A stretch of DNA of 64,000 bases from Spirochaetaceae bacterium (GTDB taxonomy: Bacteria; Spirochaetota; Leptospiria; Leptospirales; Leptonemataceae), in NCBI GenBank assembly GCA_002730875.1, contig PCBI01000006.1:66044-130043 (forward strand), given 5' to 3'. A model generated the notes under the pieces. It had not been told where the DNA came from. It saw nothing but the letters and a program-made list of their open reading frames with translations, and did no database searches. Made by a program: the position numbers and the translations under genes. Every line of letters begins with the position of its first letter. The first letter of the stretch is position 1. Positions 36,923 through 46,643 of this stretch are shown one piece after another.

Positions 36923-38044
36923 ATGGCAAAGAAAAAAGTAGAAAAGATCAATCCGGCTCAAAAGCCAGAAAAGAATGAAAAAGCCCAGGCTGTAGACGGA
37001 GCCATCCAGCAAATCGAGAAGCAATTCGGAAAAGGTTCCATCATGAAACTGGGGGACAATACCGTACGGTCCGAAATAGGCTTCATCCCCACCGGCGCCA
37101 TGACACTGGATTTTGCCCTGGGTCTGGGTGGGTTTCCCCGTGGAAGAATTGTTGAAATCTACGGCCCTGAGTCCTCCGGGAAAACCACACTCTGCCTCTC
37201 TGCGGTGGCCAACGCCCAGCGCAATGGAGGTATAGCCGCTTTCGTAGATGCGGAGCATGCCCTGGATCCCAGTTTCGCCACGCGCCTGGGAGTAAACATT
37301 GACGATCTGCTCGTAGCCCAGCCGGATAACGGCGAAGAGGCCCTGGAGATTACAGAATCCCTGGTTCGCTCCAATGCAGTGGATATCATCGTAGTCGATT
37401 CCGTAGCTGCACTGGTTCCCAAGTCTGAACTTGAAGGAAACATGGGCGATGCTCAGATGGGACTTCATGCCAGGCTCATGAGTCAGGCCATGCGAAAGCT
37501 TACCGGCACCATCTCCAAGTCCAACACTACCATTATCTTCGTGAATCAGATCCGAAACAAGATCGGAGTAATGTTCGGATCGCCGGAGACCACCACCGGG
37601 GGAAATGCATTAAAATTCTACGCATCGGTACGACTGGACATTCGTAGAATCGAAACACTGAAAAAAGGCGATAGCCCCTATGGGAACCGCGTACGAGTCA
37701 AAGTTGTAAAGAACAAGGTAGCCCCCCCATTCCGCCAGGCCGAATTCGATATTCTATTCGATTCCGGCATCAACCGTGAAGGCTGTATTCTGGATCTGGC
37801 CCTGGAACATAATCTCATCGAACGTTCCGGAACCTGGTATTCCCACCAGAGCAATCGCATAGGCCAGGGGCGCGACAATGCCTGTAACTTCCTGAAAGAG
37901 AATCCAGATATAATGGAAGAGCTGGACCAGTCGCTACGTGTTATACTCAAAGAAATGCGAGCGCCGGCGAAAGCAAAGAAAGAGGAAGAACCCAGGATTG
38001 ATCCCGAAACCGGAGAGATCCTGGACGAGGAAGCGGCTGGATGA
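36923..38044 (+). CDS. recA: Recombinase RecA
   Basis: A 373-residue RecA: strand exchange in homologous recombination and LexA self-cleavage co-protease. The Walker A loop [15 protein letters not shown], the Walker B region [14 protein letters not shown], loop 1 [35 protein letters not shown] (loop 2) and [13 protein letters not shown] are all present. The N-terminus is Lys-rich and the C-terminus acidic as usual. Its stop overlaps the argC start by four bases, an unusual pairing of DNA repair with arginine synthesis. Confidence 0.99.
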   Translation: MAKKKVEKINPAQKPEKNEKAQAVDGAIQQIEKQFGKGSIMKLGDNTVRSEIGFIPTGAMTLDFALGLGGFPRGRIVEIYGPESSGKTTLCLSAVANAQRNGGIAAFVDAEHALDPSFATRLGVNIDDLLVAQPDNGEEALEITESLVRSNAVDIIVVDSVAALVPKSELEGNMGDAQMGLHARLMSQAMRKLTGTISKSNTTIIFVNQIRNKIGVMFGSPETTTGGNALKFYASVRLDIRRIETLKKGDSPYGNRVRVKVVKNKVAPPFRQAEFDILFDSGINREGCILDLALEHNLIERSGTWYSHQSNRIGQGRDNACNFLKENPDIMEELDQSLRVILKEMRAPAKAKKEEEPRIDPETGEILDEEAAG

Positions 38045-39084
38045 TTCCTGTTTCCATATTCGGCGCCGGCGGGCTGACCGGGCGAGAACTGCTCACCTGG
38101 CTGAGGCATCATCCTCAGGCCAGGCCGGTTTTCGTAACCTCGGACCAGCATGCCGGCAAATCGGTGTCAGAGATTTTTCCCGAGCTTCCCGAGTATCAGG
38201 AGCTTCGGTTCTCCAAACATACAGACCCCTGCCCTGCTGATTCACTGTGTTTCCTGGCAACCCCGAACAAGACCAGCATGGACATGGTGCCTGCACTTCT
38301 GGAGAAGGGCCACCGGGTCATAGATCTAAGCGGCAGCTTCAGAATACCAGAGAAGTCTCTATTTGAGCAGTACTATGGCCTGGAGCATACCTGCCACGAT
38401 TTGATGAAAGAAGTGGTCTACGGCATGCCAGAGCTGTTCAGAGATCAAATCAAAGGTGCAAGGGCGGTGGCCAATCCTGGATGCTATCCCACGGGGTCGA
38501 TACTACCGTTATTTCTAATGGGCGAACACCGCAACCAGATCCGTTCTGTAATCATCGATGCCAAGTCCGGTGTCTCGGGAGCCGGTGGTCGGACCGAAGA
38601 CTCCGGTTTCGCTTTCCAGAACGTGTACGAAAACTTCCGTGCCTATAAGATACTGAAGCACCAGCATACTCCGGAAATCCAGATCTATGCGATGCAGGGA
38701 ATCAATCGATTTCGAAGCCCCGACGAAGGGTCGGACGCTCCCCCGCTGGTCTTTACTCCGCATCTGTTGCCGTTGTATCGAGGAATTCTCTCCAGTATCG
38801 TGATAGAATGGCAGGACGCTCCTCCCCGGAATCTAAGCCAGCAGCTGCAGGCTTCTGCCGACAACGAGCCTTTCCTGCGCTTCTATGAGACTCCGGAAGA
38901 AGTGGAATTGCGAAAGGTCCAGAACACGAACTTCGTAGACTTTTCTGTTCGGAGCCTGGGAAATATCAGCATCGTGGTGTCGGCCATAGACAACCTGGTG
39001 AAAGGGGCGGCCGGGCAGGCCATTCAGAACATGAATCTGATGTATAACCTGGCCGAGACCTCGGGTCTTCTGGCTAGCCGCTAG
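38041..39084 (+). CDS. argC: N-acetyl-gamma-glutamyl-phosphate reductase
   Basis: A 347-residue enzyme that reduces N-acetylglutamyl phosphate to the semialdehyde with NADPH in arginine synthesis. The nucleotide-binding start [15 protein letters not shown]-like ([12 protein letters not shown]), the catalytic Cys in [19 protein letters not shown], and the His-bearing [12 protein letters not shown] are present. It is coupled to recA by an ATGA overlap. No other arg gene is nearby. The 288 bases after it contain only a GGCTAC triplet repeat. Confidence 0.96.
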   Translation: MIPVSIFGAGGLTGRELLTWLRHHPQARPVFVTSDQHAGKSVSEIFPELPEYQELRFSKHTDPCPADSLCFLATPNKTSMDMVPALLEKGHRVIDLSGSFRIPEKSLFEQYYGLEHTCHDLMKEVVYGMPELFRDQIKGARAVANPGCYPTGSILPLFLMGEHRNQIRSVIIDAKSGVSGAGGRTEDSGFAFQNVYENFRAYKILKHQHTPEIQIYAMQGINRFRSPDEGSDAPPLVFTPHLLPLYRGILSSIVIEWQDAPPRNLSQQLQASADNEPFLRFYETPEEVELRKVQNTNFVDFSVRSLGNISIVVSAIDNLVKGAAGQAIQNMNLMYNLAETSGLLASR

Positions 39085-39108
39085 GCGAGCAAGGGGCCAG
39101 AACCAGCC

Positions 39109-39128
39109 CGGCTACGGCTACGGCTACG
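39109..39128. repeat. Three tandem copies of a hexamer
   Basis: GGCTAC occurs three times in a row in the gap after argC, followed by a partial copy. It has no coding context that I can support. Confidence 0.6.
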
Positions 39129-39372
39129 GCAAGCTAACCAGCATTGAACATCGAATCCACTCAGAGCTGACCACCGAAATGTTATCGGGTCTGCCAGCTG
39201 CACGGCCGGTTAGCAGCGAGCGGGCTCATCACAGCCCCGAGCCGGGTGGAGGCTTTGCGCACAGACGCATGGCTTCCCTGCCATGCAACATACTGGCCTG
39301 CCCGTATCCAGGCTTGCATTCAAAGATGAAGCGTTTCACTAAGCGTTCCACGAAGCGTTCAACGCTGTGCAA

Positions 39373-40374
39373 TTAGTGCTCCAGGCTGGCTTCTCGGAAT
39401 TGCCGGATATCATCGATAAGATCAGATACCGTCTGGTATCGATTGTCGGGATTGCTTTCTACGCATTTGAGGCAGATCTCCTCCAGTTCACGCGGAACCT
39501 TTCGATCGGGGGTTCTCTCCGAAGGAGCTTTGAAGCGTCCATGACTGATATTGTCCATCACCTCCTGGACCGTCTTTCCTTCGATCATGTTTTCCAGAGT
39601 AAGGATTTCATATAGCACTGTACCCAGGCTATAAATGTCGGAACGAGCGTCCAGATTGAGCACCCGGTTCACCTGCTCCGGCGACATATACAGCGGGGTT
39701 GCGTTCAATTGACCGGCGCGAGTCAGGCGAAAATCGGTGGGTGCGTTCATGGTGGCCGCTTTCATTTCTTGTTCCGTCATGGGTGGATCGTTCTTATGCC
39801 CCACCTGAGCCAACCCCCAGTCTATGAGGTGCACTTCCCCGTAGCGTCCGATGGCGACGTTCATGGGCTTGATATCCCGGTGAATCACGCCGTGTTCATG
39901 GGCGTAGTCAAGGGCGTTCGCGACCTGAATAAAAGCTCCCAGAAGACGGTTCAGTTTGAATTCATGAGCGATCTCTGCATCGCTTTCCTTTAGCTTCTCG
40001 AATATTCCATGCAGTGTGTGACCGTGGAGCAATTTCATGGTGAAGAAGTACCGGCCCCGATTGTCCCGACTAATATCGTACACCGGAATCGTATTCGGAT
40101 GCTGTAACATGGCTGTAACACGGGCTTCGCGCAGAAATCGAACTCTCTCCTCTTTGCTATCCACGAACTCCTTACGTAAGCTCTTATGGCATACGATTCG
40201 GCCCAGATAGTTATCCTTACAGGATTGGATCATGCACACGCCACCCCTGGCAAAGACTTTGAAATCGGTGTAGCGCATGTCCCGGGTGCGAACATGCTCG
40301 GGCAGTTCATGATCCGTCTCTTCAATGAAGAGCTTTTTGGTAAGTGAAATTAATTCCTTCGATTCTTCTTCCAT
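39373..40374 (-). CDS. Soluble Ser/Thr protein kinase (Hanks type)
   Basis: A 333-residue kinase with no TM segment. The Gly loop is FARGGVCMIQSC, the ATP-binding Lys is in IVCHKSLRKEF, the catalytic loop is HRDIKPMN, the metal-binding motif is DWG (in LIDWGLAQ) instead of DFG, and GQLNATPLYMSPEQ and SDIYSLGTVLYEILT follow. DWG is known in some bacterial PknB-like kinases and is compatible with activity. There is no PASTA or other sensor domain. It is 109 bases downstream of trkA on the same strand, so regulation of potassium uptake is possible but only by position. Confidence 0.93.
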   Translation of the reverse strand: MEEESKELISLTKKLFIEETDHELPEHVRTRDMRYTDFKVFARGGVCMIQSCKDNYLGRIVCHKSLRKEFVDSKEERVRFLREARVTAMLQHPNTIPVYDISRDNRGRYFFTMKLLHGHTLHGIFEKLKESDAEIAHEFKLNRLLGAFIQVANALDYAHEHGVIHRDIKPMNVAIGRYGEVHLIDWGLAQVGHKNDPPMTEQEMKAATMNAPTDFRLTRAGQLNATPLYMSPEQVNRVLNLDARSDIYSLGTVLYEILTLENMIEGKTVQEVMDNISHGRFKAPSERTPDRKVPRELEEICLKCVESNPDNRYQTVSDLIDDIRQFREASLEH

Positions 40375-40483
40375 CTGTTAATCAAATCCTCACCTTCTGT
40401 CGTAGCGCTGTTTCGGTTGAATTAGCGCTAATGGAACGGTTCAGTAAAGCAATTTCCGGGGACATCGAACAGACCCGCCCGAT

Positions 40484-41167
40484 TTACATCAACTCATCGA
40501 TAAAGTCTTCGAGGCTGGTATCTTTACCAAAGAGAACCAGAATATCGTTGGACTTAATGATGGTCTTTCCGTCCGGAATCCCAATGAATTCCTGCTTCTC
40601 CGTGGGCCGTTCCGGATCCTGGGCCCGCCGAACGGTCACTATGCTGATGTTAAACCTCTTTTTCAAATTCGCGCCGTTCAAGCTCATCCCGACGAGAGCC
40701 GGCGGAGCCTCCACCTCGAAAAGTCTATATCCTTCTTCCAGAAACATACTGCGCTTGATGGAAGGATGCGCGAATTGCTCCGCCATGTTCTCGGCGGCCC
40801 GTTCCTCCGGATTGAAAAGTTCTTTCACGCCCAGCATTTCCAGAATCCTCTTGTGCAGTGCGGTCCGATACCGCACAATCAACTGACCATTAAACACTCG
40901 CCGCAAAATATCAGCGGTAACAATCAATGTCTCGAAGCTTTGAGCGGCGGACAGAATCACTGTGTCCATCTGTTCCACGCCCTGCGAACGCAGGGCCTTT
41001 TCGTCGGTGGAATTCAGACAAACCGCATGAGTACATCGCGTTTTGATCCCCTCGATAGTGGCCAGATCATGATCTATGGCCGTAACCTCGTGCCCCTCTT
41101 CATGCAAATGCTTGACCAGAGCCTTTCCAAAATCTCCCAGACCAATAACTGCTATCTTCTTTCGCAT
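40484..41167 (-). CDS. trkA: TrkA-type potassium uptake regulatory subunit
   Basis: A 227-residue cytoplasmic ring-forming subunit. The N-terminal RCK domain starts KKIAVIGLGDFGKALVKHL, a complete Rossmann motif that binds NAD or ATP/ADP, with the acidic AIDHD at the end of strand 2. A TrkA-C domain (about residues 140-225) follows and ends in LVLFGKDTSLEDFI. It has a single RCK unit, like KtrA, rather than the double form of E. coli TrkA. It lies 99 bases after trkH on the same strand and would gate it. Confidence 0.94.
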   Translation of the reverse strand: MRKKIAVIGLGDFGKALVKHLHEEGHEVTAIDHDLATIEGIKTRCTHAVCLNSTDEKALRSQGVEQMDTVILSAAQSFETLIVTADILRRVFNGQLIVRYRTALHKRILEMLGVKELFNPEERAAENMAEQFAHPSIKRSMFLEEGYRLFEVEAPPALVGMSLNGANLKKRFNISIVTVRRAQDPERPTEKQEFIGIPDGKTIIKSNDILVLFGKDTSLEDFIDELM

Positions 41168-41266
41168 AGATTTTTCACCGGATGTCTTTCTTGATACCTT
41201 TGTTACAGACTAGCTTCCCCAAAGATTACAGCGCCAGCTAATCCAGGACGTTTCCATGGTCCTGTT

Positions 41267-43081
41267 TTAACCAACCACAATATACTCTGTGGGATATGTA
41301 TAGTTCACCTGACGGGCCCGAGGCACTACGGACAGAAGAAAGGTCATGGACCCCACCCGTCCCACAAACATAACAACGCAAAGCACAGCCTTACCCTCCT
41401 CGGTAAGCGCCGCTGTGATACCGCGGGACAACCCTACGGTGCCGAAGGCCGAAACCACTTCAAAAATGATGTCTATAAAGGCATGTTTTTCAAGAAATAA
41501 TAGCGCAAAGATAGCGGCAAAGATGGAAAAGAAGGATAGCAACACAGTGGAATAAGCCCGGGCCACCGTATCGGCCGATACCGTGCGGCCAAACACTTCC
41601 ACCCGTTGTTTGCCTCGAATCAAGTTCATTATATGAACTGCCGCAACGCTGATTGTGGAGGTCTTGATCCCTCCTCCAGTACTCACCGGGCTGGCTCCAA
41701 TCCACATAAGTAGAAAAGTAAAGAATACAGTAGGCAATGCGAAAGCGGCTGTGGAGAGAGTCTCAAAGCCGGCTGTTCGCGTTGTTACCGAATAAAACAG
41801 GCTATGCATCCAGGCGCTACCGGAATCCATTCCTTTTAGCAGACCGTTTCGCTCCATCAAATAGAATGCCACGGTACCGGCCACAAGCAAAACCAGGGTA
41901 GCGATTAGAACAAGCCGGGTACTTACGCTCAGGCGAAAATGCACGCTGGCCGGATGCCTGATACGCATAAACAACGCTCTGAGAACCGGAAATCCCAGGC
42001 CTCCGAGAACAATCAATACCATAAAGGTGCCTATCGAATAGGAAGGGGATCGCGCCAATCCCGCAAGACTATCAGCGTACAGCGAAAAGCCCGCATTACA
42101 GAAGGCGGAGATACTGTGGAATATGGCATGGAACCAGCGGCTTTCAAAACTACCCGGAAACCCTTCCGGAAGCGATCTGTACAGGGAAACGGCGCCCACA
42201 GCTTCGATACTGAAAGTAAAAATAGCTACCGATCGCACAATCTTTCGAACTTCGCCCAGGCTGTCTTCGCTCAGTAGATCCCGCATGAGCAATTGCTCGG
42301 AGATGCTATGGCCGCCTGCAAGAAATAAGGAGAAAAAGGAGGTCAGGGTCATAAGTCCCAATCCGCCAATCTGAATCAAGACCAGGATTACCATTTGTCC
42401 GGCGAAGGAAAAGTCCCGGGAGATATCCACCGGCGAAAGCCCGGTCACGCAGGTAGCGCTGACAGCAATAAAAAGCCGATCCATGCTGGAAACTTCGGCC
42501 ACAGTAAACCTGGGCAATGAAAGCAAAGCGTAGCCGCACAGAATTACAAATAGAAAGCTTCCCACGAAAATCATCGCCGGATTGACGCGTAGAAAGCGCA
42601 ATGCTTGAACACGGCGAATGAGATGAATGAGATTGTTCAGTACAAAAATGGCCTGACTTATGGCCAGAAAAAGCAGTACGGCAGTGGCCGAGCTAAAGCC
42701 TCGGGCGTCCAGGTAGGAGATCAAAGGGTCCCGAAAAATCCACTGAAAGATTACCAGAGCGGCCAGACCAATTTCCATTTTGTGCTGGCTCAAGTGCTCC
42801 CGCACATTGGGACGGGCAAAGAACAGGCTAATCAATTCATAGGCCACAAGCACTATGAGGATCGCCTCCGTGGTTACCGTAGCCAGCGCACGATGCTCCT
42901 CGGCGATTCCAAAGCCGATTTCCATCACCAGAATAGCGCCGGAAGCCAGACCGGCCAGAAAGAAGATCCAACGAAAAAAGGGGTGTATATGGTGGTGATA
43001 ATGACTTCGGGCGGAATAGTAGGATCGACGGAGTGCCGAAAAGGCGCGAGAAAGATCGCGGCGCAACCGAAAAATCCTCAT
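41267..43081 (-). CDS. trkH: TrkH/KtrB potassium transporter membrane subunit
   Basis: A 604-residue integral membrane protein. Four pore-loop repeats of the TrkH/KtrB type can be traced: SATCVTGLSPVD, SISAFCNAGFSLY, TTRTAGFETL and SAFGTVGLSRGI. Each has the central Gly of the selectivity filter. The N-terminal about 170 residues add extra TM helices compared with KtrB. It would form the K+ (or Na+/K+) channel gated by the adjacent TrkA. It diverges from the rel gene with about 100 bases between starts. Confidence 0.94.
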   Translation of the reverse strand: MRIFRLRRDLSRAFSALRRSYYSARSHYHHHIHPFFRWIFFLAGLASGAILVMEIGFGIAEEHRALATVTTEAILIVLVAYELISLFFARPNVREHLSQHKMEIGLAALVIFQWIFRDPLISYLDARGFSSATAVLLFLAISQAIFVLNNLIHLIRRVQALRFLRVNPAMIFVGSFLFVILCGYALLSLPRFTVAEVSSMDRLFIAVSATCVTGLSPVDISRDFSFAGQMVILVLIQIGGLGLMTLTSFFSLFLAGGHSISEQLLMRDLLSEDSLGEVRKIVRSVAIFTFSIEAVGAVSLYRSLPEGFPGSFESRWFHAIFHSISAFCNAGFSLYADSLAGLARSPSYSIGTFMVLIVLGGLGFPVLRALFMRIRHPASVHFRLSVSTRLVLIATLVLLVAGTVAFYLMERNGLLKGMDSGSAWMHSLFYSVTTRTAGFETLSTAAFALPTVFFTFLLMWIGASPVSTGGGIKTSTISVAAVHIMNLIRGKQRVEVFGRTVSADTVARAYSTVLLSFFSIFAAIFALLFLEKHAFIDIIFEVVSAFGTVGLSRGITAALTEEGKAVLCVVMFVGRVGSMTFLLSVVPRARQVNYTYPTEYIVVG

Positions 43082-43178
43082 ATCACCAGTGGCTCAGACC
43101 CCGGATAGACTGTCATCTTTTCTCTTGCCATTCGACACACAGGGATGCACCTTGTCAGGGATGTTAAAAGAAGGCTTC

Positions 43179-45356
43179 ATGAGCATCAAGATTCTGGCCT
43201 CCTATCGTCAGCTACTCAAGACCTTCCGGGAACGAGTGCCTGAAGGAGAGGAAGACCTTGTGCGCCGCGCCTTCCAGTTTGCCTACCGGGCCCACCGGGA
43301 TCAGAAAAGGTTATCCGGAGAGCCGTATATCATCCATCCCATCGCCGTTTCTCAGACCCTGGCCGAACTCGGCCTGGATTCGGCCACCGTGGCCGCCGGG
43401 CTACTCCACGACGTGGTCGAAGATACTCAGTTCGGAGAAGACTTCATCAAGCGTGAATTTGGCGAAGAAATCCAGAACCTGGTGAAGGCCGTGACGAAGA
43501 TTTCCCTGGTCAAGAAGGACAGTGTCCAGCCGCCTCCGGAAGGCAGTCTTCGCACACTAAAGGAAAAAGAAGCGGCCGAAAATATTCGATTAATGCTGCT
43601 GGCTACCGCAAGGGACGTTCGCGTAATCCTGATAAAACTGGCGGATAAACTGCACAACATGCGAACCCTACAATTTCAGAAGCCCGAAAAGGTGGAGCGC
43701 ATTGCCCGGGAAACGCTCAACATATACGCCCCCATCGCCGGTCGCCTGGGTATGTTCGGCATCAAATCGGAACTAGAGGATCTTGCATTCGCCAGCCTGG
43801 ACCGATCCACCTACAAAGAGATTGTAGTAGGCCTCAAACAAAGCCGTAGCGAAAGAGAAGAGTTCATCAAAAAGCTTCGCAAGATTCTGCAACAACGACT
43901 GGCCGATATCAACATTACAGCTCGCGTTGAAGGACGGGCCAAGCACATATATTCAATCTATCAGAAAATGAATCGGGACAATCGGGACCTCACACGGGTT
44001 TACGATTTGCGCGGGGTTCGAATCATTGTAGACGAAGTCCGGGACTGCTATGGAGCGCTGGGAATTGTGCATACCCTCTGGCCTCCAGTGCCCGGGCGGT
44101 TTAAAGACTACATTGCCATGCCCAAAATTAACGGCTATCAGAGTCTGCATACCACGGTAGTGGGTCCCGATGGACGTCCCCTGGAGGTGCAGATTCGCAC
44201 CCGGGATATGGACGAACGGGCCGTATTTGGCATTGCGGCGCACTGGTTATATAAGACCGGAAGCACGAAGGAAGAGCGCAGAAACGAAAAGTTAAAATGG
44301 TTGGCTCATCTTTCCAGGCTCACTCAGGAATTCCACGGAGATACCAGCGAATTCATCGAAGATCTGCGACATGAACTCAACCCTCATGAAGTATTCGTGT
44401 TCACGCCCAAAGGGGAGATATTGAATCTTCCGGTGGGAGCTACCGTTCTGGATTTCGCTTTCCGGATTCATACCGATATTGGCCTTCGCTGCCGCGGCGC
44501 CATCGTAAACGATCGAATGGTCCCGCTTCGCACAGAACTGAAAAGCGGCGACCGGGTGGAGATACTGACCAATCCGCAGCCGAACCCGTCCCCGGTCTGG
44601 TTGCGATACGTAAACTCGCCCCGAGCACGCCAGAAACTGAGGGGCTATTTCCGAAAGCAGGAAGAGGAAGAACCGGACCTACCGGAAGAACCATCTTCCA
44701 CAGAAAAGGTTCAGGAAAGGCCAATCAAGATTCGAAGGCGAAAATCTTCGGACCCAAAGAAAGTGCCTATCGAAGTCGCCGGCGCCACCGACATACCGGT
44801 ACGCTATGCGGGTTGCTGCTCCCCGGTTCCCGGGGACCGCATCATTGGTTTCGTTACCCGGGGTCGGGGCGTGACTGTCCACCGGGCGGATTGTCCTCAC
44901 ATTCCGTCAGAGGATTCGGAAAAGGATCGCCTGATCTCTGTTCGCTGGGAAGGGCTTACGGAAACCTATCCGGTGCAAATCGAAATCGATGCCGAAGACC
45001 GACAGGGCCTTTATCTGGATCTGGTGGGCGCTATTGCCCGGACTCAGACAAACATCCTGAAAGCTCAGGCAGACATTCCGCGCAATCATCGAGGAACCAT
45101 GAAAGCCACCTTCCTTCTGGAAGTGGAGCATGTGGATCAGCTAAACGATATCCGGGAAACCCTGCAGGCCATTCCCGGAGTATACGAAGTGCGAAGAGTT
45201 CTGGGGCCGGGAGTGGGTCCCGAAAAGGTGGCCGGAGGAAATGGCAAGGCAGCCGAACTTGCCGTGGAAAGCCAGGACAGCGACTCCGCTACGCTGCCAT
45301 CCCTGATAGGCGGGAAAAACGGAAAACCCAGGAATAAGAAAAAGCAAAAAGCGTAA
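43179..45356 (+). CDS. rel: Bifunctional (p)ppGpp synthetase/hydrolase (RelA/SpoT homologue)
   Basis: A 725-residue stringent-response enzyme. The hydrolase domain keeps its HD motif (GLLHDVVEDT) and upstream HPIAVSQTLAEL. The synthetase domain shows RIIVDEVRDCY and INGYQSLHTTVVGPDGRPLEVQIRT. A TGS domain (VFVFTPKGEILNLP), a zinc-finger region (RYAGCCSPVPGD, VHRADCPH) and a C-terminal ACT domain complete it. An intact HD site implies both synthesis and breakdown of (p)ppGpp. The start at 43179 has AAGAAGG four bases upstream; earlier in-frame starts exist (43089, 43161) but precede the family's normal N-terminus. Confidence 0.95.
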   Translation: MSIKILASYRQLLKTFRERVPEGEEDLVRRAFQFAYRAHRDQKRLSGEPYIIHPIAVSQTLAELGLDSATVAAGLLHDVVEDTQFGEDFIKREFGEEIQNLVKAVTKISLVKKDSVQPPPEGSLRTLKEKEAAENIRLMLLATARDVRVILIKLADKLHNMRTLQFQKPEKVERIARETLNIYAPIAGRLGMFGIKSELEDLAFASLDRSTYKEIVVGLKQSRSEREEFIKKLRKILQQRLADINITARVEGRAKHIYSIYQKMNRDNRDLTRVYDLRGVRIIVDEVRDCYGALGIVHTLWPPVPGRFKDYIAMPKINGYQSLHTTVVGPDGRPLEVQIRTRDMDERAVFGIAAHWLYKTGSTKEERRNEKLKWLAHLSRLTQEFHGDTSEFIEDLRHELNPHEVFVFTPKGEILNLPVGATVLDFAFRIHTDIGLRCRGAIVNDRMVPLRTELKSGDRVEILTNPQPNPSPVWLRYVNSPRARQKLRGYFRKQEEEEPDLPEEPSSTEKVQERPIKIRRRKSSDPKKVPIEVAGATDIPVRYAGCCSPVPGDRIIGFVTRGRGVTVHRADCPHIPSEDSEKDRLISVRWEGLTETYPVQIEIDAEDRQGLYLDLVGAIARTQTNILKAQADIPRNHRGTMKATFLLEVEHVDQLNDIRETLQAIPGVYEVRRVLGPGVGPEKVAGGNGKAAELAVESQDSDSATLPSLIGGKNGKPRNKKKQKA

Positions 45357-45642
45357 GGGGTGTCGATAGATCGCTGCTATTCAGTATTTGAACAGGCCAG
45401 TTGTGTACAATCTATATCGGTCAACGTCACACGCTTCTTTGCCAGTAGTCACCGAGGCCCTGCACAGAAGCCCTGTACAGTAACCCGGTTTCGCATGCTG
45501 CTTCGCCCATGTAAGGTTCAAGAGAAAACGAGAAGCGATCTCTTACAACAAATCAAATGGCGTGGGTTTCGCCTCAGCGTGCCCGGGGCAAACGAGGTCC
45601 GGGGCTTCGCAAGCGCAGGGAAATACAGGGACGCCTATTGGC

Positions 45643-46392
45643 TTACTTCTTACACTGAAGGAATGTCATTCCACGCTCCGATTGCTCGGTAACCTTGCGA
45701 AAGCCCGCACTCTGTAGAAGAGCCAGGACAGTGCCGGTGCGCATACGTAACTTTCGATATGAGCTTGCATACATGTTCCAGCGATTATGCTGATCGGTAT
45801 CGTCCTGAGTGGTATAGAGAATATCTGTCACTTCCACGTGCGAATCGCTGAAGTCGACGAATGTGGTGGCTATAAGGTCTCTGTCGGAGTAGAACGGTAT
45901 AAACCGATCGGTTCCCTTGAGTTCGTTGGACTGATCCCGGAAAGACACCAGGAACTGCCCGTCATCGGACAGGTTTTCGTAGACCATGGATAACAGATCC
46001 ATCAATTGCTGTTCTGACTCCAGGTGGGCCAGGGTATCTGTCATACACAGAATCAGGTCCAGGGGCTGATGACTATGGGCGGCAATGTTCAGAATATCAT
46101 CCTTTACTATCTCAATACTCAGACTGCCTGCGTTCGTTGCGAGTTCGTCGAGCAATGCTTCGTCCAAATCCATTGCCAGAACGGAATAACCAAGTTCTGC
46201 CAGAGGAATAGAGAAAAAACCGCTACCGGCCCCAAGGTCAGCCGCGTAGCGGCTTCCGGCGGGTTCCACGGACTCCAGGCCGCAACTGGAAAGTCGCCTG
46301 CGGGCTTTCGCCAGGTTTTCGCTTAGTCCGCCGTAGATACGAGTGTAATAGGTCGAGAGGATCTCGGAGTAATGCTTCTGAAAACTGTACAT
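45643..46392 (-). CDS. Class I SAM-dependent methyltransferase
   Basis: A 249-residue methyltransferase. Motif I is AADLGAGSGFFSIPLAELG, followed by AMDLDEALLDEL and LDLILCMTDTLAHL. The N-terminal FQKHYSEILSTYYTRIYGGL and the later NRWNMYASSYRKLR suit small-molecule methyltransferases, but the substrate is not evident. The start at 46392 has GAAGGAAG about eight bases upstream. The frame remains open upstream to a GTG at 46596 through a 25-bp tandem repeat, so a longer, repeat-encoded N-terminus is formally possible. Confidence 0.82.
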   Translation of the reverse strand: MYSFQKHYSEILSTYYTRIYGGLSENLAKARRRLSSCGLESVEPAGSRYAADLGAGSGFFSIPLAELGYSVLAMDLDEALLDELATNAGSLSIEIVKDDILNIAAHSHQPLDLILCMTDTLAHLESEQQLMDLLSMVYENLSDDGQFLVSFRDQSNELKGTDRFIPFYSDRDLIATTFVDFSDSHVEVTDILYTTQDDTDQHNRWNMYASSYRKLRMRTGTVLALLQSAGFRKVTEQSERGMTFLQCKK

Positions 46393-46480
46393 TGACCTGT
46401 CTTCCTTCGCCACCATGCGGCCGTCAAGAGGCCGACGTTTGCAGCCACTGCGCCAGAGGGCAATACTGGCAGTCGGCATG

Positions 46481-46580
46481 GCAAAGAGCAACCGCGGTCG
46501 GCGCAGCAAAGAGCAACCGCGGTCGGCGCAGCAAAGAGCAACCGCAGTCGGCGCAGCAAACAGCAACCCCTGCCGGACAC
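46481..46580. repeat. 25-bp tandem repeat upstream of the methyltransferase
   Basis: Three near-perfect 25-base copies (start positions 46481, 46506 and 46531; one G/A change in the third) and a decayed fourth from 46556. The unit begins GCAAAGAGCAACCGC and ends GGCGCA. It lies between the start of the methyltransferase gene and the end of the fapA-like gene. All three minus-strand frames are open across it. Confidence 0.92.
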
Positions 46581-46643
46581 CCCACCGAGTAAACACCAGA
46601 AAGACGGAGCCTCGCCTGGCGAATGAACAGCAGGCGAGCAGCG

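Noticed and set aside
46481-46580. A CRISPR-like array
   Set aside because: The 25-base units are directly adjacent, with no unique spacers, and there are no cas genes; it is a simple tandem repeat.
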